Part shown: in pieces, positions 6,979-12,846 of the stretch
How positions within the stretch are numbered: position 1 is the stretch's first letter
Layout of the letters: each line of letters begins with the position of its first letter
From: a bacterium
GTDB taxonomy: Bacteria > UBA9089 > UBA9088
Length of the DNA stretch: 12,846 nt
Direction of reading: 5' to 3'
NCBI GenBank assembly: GCA_003498085.1
Contig: DNCM01000189.1
Span: forward strand, 1 to 12,846
The notes under the pieces: generated by a model
Seen by the model: the letters and a program-made list of their open reading frames with translations, nothing else
Told to the model about the DNA's origin: nothing
The model's database searches: none
Translations under genes and position numbers: made by a program

Positions 6979-7503
6979 ATGAAAGGGACAACAATACTTG
7001 CTGTAAGAAAAGATGGAAAGACTGCAATCGGTGGTGATGGCCAGGTTACGATGGATACATATATTGTGAAACATAAGGCAAAGAAAATAAGGAAGCTATA
7101 TGAAGGGAAAGTTCTTGCAGGTTTTTCTGGCTCTGTTGCAGATGCATTTACATTGTTCGAGAGGTTTGAAGGAAAATTGAAAGAATATAAAGGAAATCTG
7201 CAAAGGGCTGCAGTCGAACTTGCAAAAGAATGGAGGACAGATAAGTATCTGAGACGACTTGAGGCCCTCCTTGCTGTCTGTGACAAAGACAATCTCCTCC
7301 TCATCTCGGGAAGTGGTGAGGTCATTGAGCCAGACGATGACATCATCGGAATTGGTTCAGGTGGTTCATATGCACTGGCCTCTGCAAGGGCATTGATTAA
7401 GCATTCAAATTTAAGTACAAAGGAGATAGTTGAGGAATCATTAAAGATAACATCAGAAATTTGTGTTTATACAAATAACAATATAATAGTGGAGGAGTTA
7501 TAA
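6979..7503 (+). CDS. hslV: HslV (ClpQ) peptidase subunit of the HslUV protease
   Basis: This is a proteasome-like threonine peptidase that forms the proteolytic core of HslUV in the cytoplasm. The 174 residues match the family throughout. The catalytic Thr is T4, exposed after removal of MKG. Counting from it, Asp17 (in GGDGQ) and Lys33 (in AKKIRKL) are in place. GKVLAGFSGSVADAFTLFERFE, the WRTDKYLRRLEALL stretch and the C-terminal ICVYTNNNIIVEEL are typical; the C-terminus normally contacts HslU. The partner ATPase gene hslU, often adjacent, is not in this window: panD follows directly instead. HslV has weak activity alone, so hslU is presumably elsewhere in the genome. It is the first gene of the probable operon hslV-panD-yidC-DHH/PAP-ubiE. 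Confidence 0.95.
   Translation: MKGTTILAVRKDGKTAIGGDGQVTMDTYIVKHKAKKIRKLYEGKVLAGFSGSVADAFTLFERFEGKLKEYKGNLQRAAVELAKEWRTDKYLRRLEALLAVCDKDNLLLISGSGEVIEPDDDIIGIGSGGSYALASARALIKHSNLSTKEIVEESLKITSEICVYTNNNIIVEEL
7491..7495 (+). promoter_or_regulatory. Ribosome binding site of panD inside the hslV 3' end
   Basis: GGAGG lies within the last hslV codons, 8 nt before the panD ATG at 7504. panD begins immediately after the hslV stop codon (TAA 7501-7503), so the two are probably translationally coupled. Confidence 0.6.
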
Positions 7504-7830
7504 ATGATAAGAAAAATGTGCAGGTCAAAAATAAAGGGTCTTAAAATTACAGGTCTTAATCTCGATGATATAGGAAGCATTGGCATCGATGGAAAAATTT
7601 TAAAAGAGGCAGATATAGTAGAGGGAGAGGAGATTTATGTCCTTAACAAGGCAAACGGAATTCGTTTTGAGACTTATGTAATCCCAGAAGAAGAAGGTTC
7701 AAAAAAAGTTGTTCTTTATGGGCCATCAGCAAGACTTGCAGAGGTTGGCGATGAAATAACCATCCTTTCCTGGGCATTTGTTTCTGATGGCGATGTGAAA
7801 GAATTTAAAATAAAGACAGTCTATGTATAA
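7504..7830 (+). CDS. panD: Aspartate 1-decarboxylase-like protein (PanD), divergent active site
   Basis: PanD makes beta-alanine from L-aspartate for pantothenate/CoA synthesis and self-cleaves at Gly24-Ser25 to form its pyruvoyl cofactor. This 108-residue protein aligns over its whole length. G24-S25 (in IGSIGID), Lys9, Arg54, Thr57 and Tyr58 (in NGIRFETYVIP) are all at E. coli numbering. Several usual active-site residues differ: position 22 is Asp instead of Tyr, 72 is Tyr instead of Asn, and 74-75 are Pro-Ser instead of Ala-Ala. The protein is somewhat shorter than the usual 115-130 residues. It may be a functional but divergent decarboxylase, or a PanD-fold protein with another role. It starts right after hslV and overlaps yidC by one base (TAATG). 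Confidence 0.8.
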   Translation: MIRKMCRSKIKGLKITGLNLDDIGSIGIDGKILKEADIVEGEEIYVLNKANGIRFETYVIPEEEGSKKVVLYGPSARLAEVGDEITILSWAFVSDGDVKEFKIKTVYV

Positions 7831-9290
7831 TGGAAAAAAAGCTCATTTTATTCATCGTTCTCTCATTTCTTATCCTTTATATCCATAGCTTATTTTATTA
7901 TCGAAGAGAACCTCCAGAACAGCCCGTACAAATAGAAAAAGAAGATGTACAAAAAGAAGAAAAGAAAGAACAACCAGTAGAGAAACCGCCAGTTATTTCA
8001 ATAGATGAAAGGGACCTTAAAGTTGAGGGAGAACTTATTTCGTTAAATATTTCAGAGAACGGGACTATCAAAAACCTATTTCTTAAAAAATTTAATGATA
8101 GAATTGGTAACCCCTATCCAATTATGAAGGAGAACGACTGTTTCTCAATATTTCTTGATGGAAATGAGGTTTTTCCAGATAAATTTTTTTGCAAGAAGGA
8201 AAAAAGAAAGTTTGTATACGAAAAAGGAGATTTTACAATTATAAAGGAATATTTATTCTCGACTTCATCCTATACTTTTAAGACAAAGCTTTCATTCATA
8301 AATAACACTAACAAAACAATTACACTTCCAAATATTTCCATCTCTCTAAATTCCAATTTAGGAATGGATCCAGAGCTTCACGATCCTCCCTGTCTATACC
8401 TTTCATCTGCCAAAGTAGAGAAAATGAAAAATAGTGCTTTAATCAAAGATAAGATAATTGACTGGATTGCTCAGCAGGACAAGTACTTCCTTTTTGTTTC
8501 TATTCCAGAGAAAAGATTTTCTGCAATCTCTTTACAAAAAGAAGGACAAATGAAAGTTATGGCAGGTTTTCCACGGTATTCCTTACACCCAAGGGAAGTT
8601 TTAGAAAACAATATAAATGTCTATGTAGGACCAAGGGATTATAAGCTGCTTAAGGAACAGGGAATTGATGAGCTTTCTGGTATGTGGTTTCTCGCGAGAT
8701 ATCTCCTATATGTCCTTGTTTTCCTTGAAAAAATTGTTGGAAACTATGGGGTTGCAATTATCCTTTTGACTATTCTTATCAAGATAATACTTCATCCTCT
8801 AACAAGAAAAAATTTTAAGATGATGAAGAAGATGGCAGCGCTTAAACCACATATGGATAGGTTAAGGGAAAAACATAAAAGTGATCATAAGACCCTTCAA
8901 GAGGAGATGATGAAGTTATACAAAGAAAAAGGCGTTAATCCATTTGGTGGGTGCCTCCCAATCTTACTCCAGATGCCCATATTTTTTGCCCTTTATAGTG
9001 CCCTAAGTAAGGCAATTGAATTGAGGGGTGCAGCATTTATCCTTTGGATAAAGGACCTTTCTTTGAAGGATCCATTCTTTATACTTCCAATACTTATGGG
9101 AGTTACAATGTTTATCCAACAAAAGATGACCCCGGTACAAGACCCTACTAGTGAAAGAATAATGCTTATAATGCCAATAGTCTTTACATTGTTATTCTTC
9201 ACATTTCCATCCGGACTTGTCTTATACTGGCTTGTTCAAAATATTTTGACTATCATTGAGCATTGGCTTATCTATAGGGAAAGGGATTGA
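7830..9290 (+). CDS. yidC: YidC membrane protein insertase
   Basis: YidC inserts and folds inner-membrane proteins, alone or with SecYEG. The 486-residue protein has the Gram-negative layout. TM1 is at residues 4-22, then a charged Glu/Lys/Pro linker (30-55) and a periplasmic beta domain (about 56-275), then the conserved five-helix core (about 285-482). Core landmarks are PLTRKNFKMMKKM, the coiled loop to GVNPFGGCLPILLQMPIF, DPFFILPILMGVTMF and FPSGLVLYWLVQN. The conserved positive charge in the hydrophilic groove (Arg366 in E. coli) is Lys318 here (LIKIILHPLT). The gene starts inside the panD stop (TAATG). It is not in the usual rpmH-rnpA-yidC-jag setting. Lengths and ends look complete. 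Confidence 0.95.
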   Translation: MEKKLILFIVLSFLILYIHSLFYYRREPPEQPVQIEKEDVQKEEKKEQPVEKPPVISIDERDLKVEGELISLNISENGTIKNLFLKKFNDRIGNPYPIMKENDCFSIFLDGNEVFPDKFFCKKEKRKFVYEKGDFTIIKEYLFSTSSYTFKTKLSFINNTNKTITLPNISISLNSNLGMDPELHDPPCLYLSSAKVEKMKNSALIKDKIIDWIAQQDKYFLFVSIPEKRFSAISLQKEGQMKVMAGFPRYSLHPREVLENNINVYVGPRDYKLLKEQGIDELSGMWFLARYLLYVLVFLEKIVGNYGVAIILLTILIKIILHPLTRKNFKMMKKMAALKPHMDRLREKHKSDHKTLQEEMMKLYKEKGVNPFGGCLPILLQMPIFFALYSALSKAIELRGAAFILWIKDLSLKDPFFILPILMGVTMFIQQKMTPVQDPTSERIMLIMPIVFTLLFFTFPSGLVLYWLVQNILTIIEHWLIYRERD

Positions 9291-9308
9291 GAAATAAAAT
9301 AAGACTAA

Positions 9309-11465
9309 ATGGAAGTCATAACAACACATACAAATGCAGACTTTGATGCCATTGCATCCTTGGTTGCGGCAGGAAAGCTCTTTCCAAATGCAAAGAAGGT
9401 CCTATCTGGTGGCGTAGAAAATGCAGTAAAAACCTTCCTTGCTGAAAATCCCTGTGGAATCGTAAAGTCTCGTAGTATAAATCTTAGTGATATAAACAAA
9501 CTTATCCTTGTCGATACAAGACAGTTAGGACGTATTGGAAAGTTTAGTCAGGTTGTAAAAAATATCCCAGTTTTGGTCTTTGACCACCATCCAAATCAAC
9601 CAGACGACATCCAGAAGCAAGGAATAATAAAGGAGTACGGGGCAACAATCACAATACTACTTGAGCTTTTGAGAAAAAAGAGGATAAAGATACTACCTGA
9701 GGAGGCAAATCTATTTTGCCTCGGAATTTATGAGGATACAGGCTTCCTTACATTTCCAACAACAAAAGAAGAGGATGTTAAAACTGTTCTTTGGCTTCTC
9801 AAAAATAAAGCGGATCTTTCAAGAGTGACTTCATACCTAAAGCATGAACCAACAAAGGATGAAATTTTCCTCCTTGCAAAGCTTCTTTCATCAGTTAAAA
9901 TCTATCGTATAAACAATATCGACATTGCCCTTGCTAAGACAGATGCAAGCGGCTACACTGGTGAGTTTGCTGTTATTGCCCATAAGATGATGGATATAGA
10001 GAACTTTCCTGTTCTATTTTTGTTGATAAAAAAAGGCGATTGTGTCCATGTCGTTGCAAGGTCAAGAGGAAAGATAGATGTTGGTTCAGTCCTCTCTGAT
10101 TTTGGAGGCGGGGGACATCCACAGGCAGGCTCCTGCACAATAAAGAATGTAGAGATTTTAACTGTCAAAAGAAAGCTTATTTCGAGGATAAAATCTGGAC
10201 AAAGGAATCTATGGTTTTTAATAGATGCAAGGGCAGGGAAGGTAATGAGGAATCTTATAGAAAAAGCGAGGATGGTTGCAGATAGTATGGATGTCTTTTG
10301 TTATGTTATTGGTGGATTTGTTAGGGATATCATTATAGGAGAGATCCATAGAAGCCTTGACCTCTTGATAGTTGGTGATGGGGTTGAATTTGCAAAGAGG
10401 TTTTCTTCTCTTTTTCCTAAGTCCCACATTGCTTTGCACCATAGATTTAAAACCGCAAATATTACTTTAGAAGATGGAACACAGATAGATATCGCAACAT
10501 CCCGCAGTGAAACCTATAAGCGTCCTGGTGCACTTCCGGATGTAAAGGCTGCCTCGCTAAAGAAAGACCTTAAAAGGCGTGATTTTACTATAAATACTTT
10601 GGCTGTTTTGATAAATAAAAAATACAAAGGGAGGCTGGTTGATATTTTTTCTGGAATGGATGATATAAAGGAAAGGAAAATAAGGATACTCCATCCAAAA
10701 AGTTTTATAGACGACCCAACAAGGATTTTTAGGGCCATAAGGTTTGAATCAAGACTTGGGTTTCGTATGGATACAGAAACAGAAAAAATGGCAAAAGAAT
10801 CGATAAATATGAATGCTTTGTCGCATATAAGTCGGGAGAGGATAAGGAACGAGCTTTTCTTTATCCTTTCTGACGAAAGGCCACAAAGGGCACTCGTTCG
10901 CCTTAAAGAACTTGGGGTTCTCTCTACAATATACCCGAGGCTTTCTGTGGATGAAAAAGGCTTTATGGATGCATACGATGCATTCCTCCAAATATCTATC
11001 TTTGGAGAAGAGATTGATATATCAATCATCAACCTTATGGTTCTGACAGATAAGTTAAGCAGTGAAGAACTAGAAAATTTCCTTTCGCATTTAAAATTTA
11101 AGGTAGATATCAAAAAGAAATTAAAAGAGATAAGGAAAAAGAAAGGGATAGTTACATTTTTAAGGAGAAAGTATCTTAAAAACAGTGAAATCTATGAAAA
11201 ATTAAAAGATATTTCCATTGAGGGCCTCATCTATTTGATGTCAAAAACAAAAAACAAGTTAGTTAAAAAAAGGATTTTTTTATTTCTTACATCATTAAAG
11301 GATGAGAAAATATACCTTTCTGGGGATGATCTTAAGGCATTTGGAATTAAGCCAGGCCCTATTTACAGAAAGCTCTTAAAAAATCTATTTCATCTTAAGC
11401 TAGATGGAGTAATAAAAACAAGAGACGATGAGATAAAGTATGTTTTGGAAAAAAATTCATATTAA
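9309..11465 (+). CDS. DHH phosphoesterase / poly(A) polymerase-type nucleotidyltransferase fusion
   Basis: The N-terminal half (1-298) is a DHH/DHHA1 phosphoesterase of the oligoribonuclease type, with NADFDA (9-14), LVDT (67-70), DHH (92-94), YEDTG (141-145) and GGGGHPQAG (266-274), all intact. The C-terminal half (about 302-718) is a class II tRNA nucleotidyltransferase/poly(A) polymerase domain, with IGGFVRD (334-340), IDIATSRSETY (393-403), RRD (423-425) and FIDDPTRIFRAIRF (466-479). Such fusions occur in Aquificae, Deltaproteobacteria and others; they add or trim tRNA CCA or A tails. Two oddities stand out. The CBS pair usually found between the halves is absent. The DxD metal motif reads S349-L-D351, so the first catalytic Asp is missing. 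The transferase may be impaired or non-canonical. There is no clear ribosome binding site; the gene lies 18 nt after yidC. Confidence 0.88.
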   Translation: MEVITTHTNADFDAIASLVAAGKLFPNAKKVLSGGVENAVKTFLAENPCGIVKSRSINLSDINKLILVDTRQLGRIGKFSQVVKNIPVLVFDHHPNQPDDIQKQGIIKEYGATITILLELLRKKRIKILPEEANLFCLGIYEDTGFLTFPTTKEEDVKTVLWLLKNKADLSRVTSYLKHEPTKDEIFLLAKLLSSVKIYRINNIDIALAKTDASGYTGEFAVIAHKMMDIENFPVLFLLIKKGDCVHVVARSRGKIDVGSVLSDFGGGGHPQAGSCTIKNVEILTVKRKLISRIKSGQRNLWFLIDARAGKVMRNLIEKARMVADSMDVFCYVIGGFVRDIIIGEIHRSLDLLIVGDGVEFAKRFSSLFPKSHIALHHRFKTANITLEDGTQIDIATSRSETYKRPGALPDVKAASLKKDLKRRDFTINTLAVLINKKYKGRLVDIFSGMDDIKERKIRILHPKSFIDDPTRIFRAIRFESRLGFRMDTETEKMAKESINMNALSHISRERIRNELFFILSDERPQRALVRLKELGVLSTIYPRLSVDEKGFMDAYDAFLQISIFGEEIDISIINLMVLTDKLSSEELENFLSHLKFKVDIKKKLKEIRKKKGIVTFLRRKYLKNSEIYEKLKDISIEGLIYLMSKTKNKLVKKRIFLFLTSLKDEKIYLSGDDLKAFGIKPGPIYRKLLKNLFHLKLDGVIKTRDDEIKYVLEKNSY

Positions 11466-11477
11466 AATAATTCCAAG

Positions 11478-12140
11478 ATGAAAGATATAAAGGGGCTTTT
11501 TTCTAAGATTTTGCCTGTTTATGATTTGATGAATCTAATTATGAGCTTTGGGCTTCATAATCATTTGAGGAGACTAAGTGTTAAAGTGGCAGGGTTTAGG
11601 AGGGATGGTTTAATCCTTGATGTAGGATGTGGCACTGGAGATTTTTGCATTCAAACACAAAGGGTTTTAAAGAAAGTAAGGATCTTTGGATTTGACTTTT
11701 TGGAAGATATGCTAAAAGAAGCCAAGAGGAAGAAAAAAGACTTAAGATGCATTTTGGGAGATTGTCATTTCTTGCCATTTAAAGATGAGATTTTCGATGG
11801 AATAACATTAGGTTTTGTTATAAGGCATGTTGATATTCAAGGATTTTTAAAAGAGGCGTCAAGGGTTTTAAAGAAGGGTGGATGTCTTATTATTCTTGAT
11901 TTAGGCTTTCCACATCCTATCATAAAGCCCATTTTTAATCTCTATCTTTTTAGAATAATTCCAGGAATTGGAAGGATATTTGGGAAGAAAAAGGAATATT
12001 CCTATCTTGGTGAATCCTTAAAGCTTTATATGCCAAGCATTGATAGTTTGAAAGATGCACTTTACAAACAAAGGTTTTCTTCTGTCAAAATAAAAAAGTT
12101 CGTCCTTGACTCAATCGTCTGTTTATTAGCCACTAAATAA
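11478..12140 (+). CDS. ubiE: UbiE/MenG-type demethylmenaquinone (quinone) C-methyltransferase
   Basis: This SAM-dependent methyltransferase acts in the late steps of menaquinone or ubiquinone synthesis. The 220 residues carry the UbiE signature: YDLMNLIMSFGLH (15-27), SAM motif I LDVGCGTGD (47-55), GFDFLEDML (71-79), a GDCHFLPF segment (94-101), ITLGFVIRHV (109-118, where the family has FGLRNV), RVLKKGG (129-135) and YSYLGESLKLY (174-184). No other quinone genes are present to tell menaquinone from ubiquinone; given the general gene set, menaquinone is more likely (inference). The start lies 12 nt after the preceding stop with only a weak ribosome binding site, and the gene is probably the last of the operon. 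Confidence 0.87.
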   Translation: MKDIKGLFSKILPVYDLMNLIMSFGLHNHLRRLSVKVAGFRRDGLILDVGCGTGDFCIQTQRVLKKVRIFGFDFLEDMLKEAKRKKKDLRCILGDCHFLPFKDEIFDGITLGFVIRHVDIQGFLKEASRVLKKGGCLIILDLGFPHPIIKPIFNLYLFRIIPGIGRIFGKKKEYSYLGESLKLYMPSIDSLKDALYKQRFSSVKIKKFVLDSIVCLLATK

Positions 12141-12155
12141 ATATTAGGTTATTTA
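12134..12155. terminator. Weak A/T hairpin between convergent stop codons
   Basis: TAAATAA (12134-12140) and TTATTTA (12149-12155) form a perfect 7-bp stem with an 8-nt loop. Each arm contains the stop codon of one convergent gene. The stem is all A/T, so termination strength is doubtful. Confidence 0.25.
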
Positions 12156-12407
12156 TGTTTTGAAAATGTCGAGACTTGCCGCTTTTAGCCTGATCAATGT
12201 TGTATCGTAAGGATCACAAATTTCTTCTTCCAAATATTCTTTATATCCAATCTCCGTAGATATACCACCATATACTCCAGTACAATAGAAATGCGTATAC
12301 TTTCGAGAATCATCCTTACAGACTATCAGCTCGGTCATTGTAGCAAGCTCTACTGGATAATGGGGTGTAAAACCCTCCTTGAGGAACCTTGGATATGAGG
12401 CAATCAT
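12153..12407 (-). CDS. Small hypothetical protein, possibly the C-terminal part of a broken gene
   Basis: The 84-residue protein has mixed composition, with no signal peptide or membrane segment and no family I recognise. It has a well-formed core (HYPVELATMTELIVCKDDS, then THFYCTGVYGGIST). The start codon has no good ribosome binding site. The frame is open upstream to a stop at 12456-12458 and continues smoothly (RTIHKICDRTSEMIASYPRF), so the annotated start may be internal. The adjacent frame at 12430-12528 carries a plausible N-terminal part; together they could be one protein of roughly 110-125 residues split by a frameshift. It converges with ubiE and lies downstream of the HEAT-repeat gene on the same strand. 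Confidence 0.45.
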   Translation of the reverse strand: MIASYPRFLKEGFTPHYPVELATMTELIVCKDDSRKYTHFYCTGVYGGISTEIGYKEYLEEEICDPYDTTLIRLKAASLDIFKT

Positions 12408-12429
12408 TTCTGATGTCCTATCGCAAATT

Positions 12430-12528
12430 TTATGGATGGTTCTCAGTAGAAGTAATTACTATACAATTGTCACGCATCCTCTCTAATATAACCTGATAAA
12501 TCATCGATTTACTGGGAAGAGGTAGCAT
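12430..12528 (-). CDS. Short ORF, possible N-terminal part of the downstream hypothetical
   Basis: ATG 12528 lies 7 nt after the stop of the HEAT-repeat gene and opens 32 codons (MLPLPSKSMIYQVILERM and onward) ending at TAA. The residues look protein-like (helix, then a beta-like CIVITST). A one-base shift near 12440-12455 would join them to the next frame. Without a homologue this remains a guess. Confidence 0.25.
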   Translation of the reverse strand: MLPLPSKSMIYQVILERMRDNCIVITSTENHP

Positions 12529-12535
12529 CACTTTA

Positions 12536-12846
12536 TTATACATATTTCTTATCTTTGATGTAGGCAAATCTTGCAATAGCCCTAAAAGCTGAATCTCTTA
12601 CTGATTGTGAAGGATCATCTAAACAGTGGCAGAGCCTTTCAAAAACTTCATTTTGATAGGCTATCCTGCCAATTGCATCTATAACGGCACTACGTACAAA
12701 CTCATCTTCATCCTTCAAAAGCCCCAAGAGTGCATCCCTTACTACTTCGATATTCGCTACTCTGCCTAGGGAAGATGCGGCTGTGGAACGTACCCACGAA
12801 TCTTCATCTTTCAAAAGCCCTAAAAGTGCATTCTTAAGAAGCTCTT
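12536..12846 (-). CDS. HEAT-repeat protein, C-terminal part (runs off the window)
   Basis: The frame is open to the right edge and ends at TAA 12538-12536. About three HEAT or PBS-lyase-type repeats of about 31 residues are visible: NALLGLLKDEDSWVRSTAAS, DALLGLLKDEDEFVRSAVID and ERLCHCLDDPSQSVRDSAFR, each followed by a second helix (ALGR/AIGR/AIAR-like). Such repeats form helical solenoids for protein binding; phycobilin-lyase-like HEAT proteins share the DEDxxVRxxAAxALG pattern, but this match alone gives no enzyme function. The first two units are also similar at the DNA level, a sign of recent duplication. The N-terminus and any other domain lie outside the window; the TTG at 12814 is only an internal codon. 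Confidence 0.75.
   Translation of the reverse strand, partial: ELLKNALLGLLKDEDSWVRSTAASSLGRVANIEVVRDALLGLLKDEDEFVRSAVIDAIGRIAYQNEVFERLCHCLDDPSQSVRDSAFRAIARFAYIKDKKYV

Noticed and set aside
10514..11113. 199-codon minus-strand frame opposite the DHH/PAP gene
   Set aside because: It is a shadow of a gene with clear family motifs, with a low-complexity Ser/Leu composition.
1..12846. tRNA, rRNA or CRISPR array
   Set aside because: No cloverleaf-like segments, rRNA signatures or regularly spaced direct repeats with unique spacers were found by eye; the only repeats are inside coding regions.

Overview
This is an AT-rich bacterial window. The TPR lipoprotein with a lipobox, the long N-terminal domain on YidC and the UbiE-type quinone methyltransferase suggest a Gram-negative-type cell. 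HslV, MiaB and the DHH/poly(A)-polymerase fusion fit a deep-branching or uncultured lineage. I cannot name the phylum from the sequence. I see no tRNA, rRNA, CRISPR array or intact insertion sequence.

The left part (1-5400) looks accessory. Positions 1-377 hold only gene remnants at best. A TPR lipoprotein gene follows (378-1644); it has a strong ribosome binding site and lipoprotein signal, but its frame is broken at a run of nine A. Next is a 35-codon ORF that encodes little more than a signal peptide. A near-consensus promoter (1782-1810) then drives two STAND/AAA-type ATPase genes. The first (1849-2733) is short and soluble and lacks the P-loop lysine. The second (2757-5378) is a large membrane protein with a Gly/Leu-rich repetitive membrane region, an intact ATPase domain and a probable winged helix. 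This degenerate/intact pair, next to an envelope lipoprotein, is the best candidate for an undescribed system. Its function cannot be read from the sequence.

The right part (5598-12140) is housekeeping. miaB (minus) and hslV (plus) diverge from two back-to-back promoters that place the predicted transcript starts only about 4 nt before each ATG. The plus-strand run hslV-panD-yidC-DHH/PAP-ubiE has gaps from a 1-nt overlap to 18 nt and is probably one operon. Its genes cover protein degradation, beta-alanine/pantothenate synthesis, membrane insertion, tRNA 3'-end or nanoRNA metabolism, and quinone methylation. Two of its proteins lack residues normally needed for catalysis: PanD (Tyr22, Asn72 and the Ala-Ala pair replaced) and the poly(A)-polymerase half of the fusion (first Asp of the DxD metal motif is Ser, and no CBS domains are present).

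The right end (12153-12846, minus strand) carries the C-terminal part of a HEAT-repeat protein that runs off the window. Downstream of it lie one or two small unrecognised ORFs, possibly one gene broken by a frameshift.
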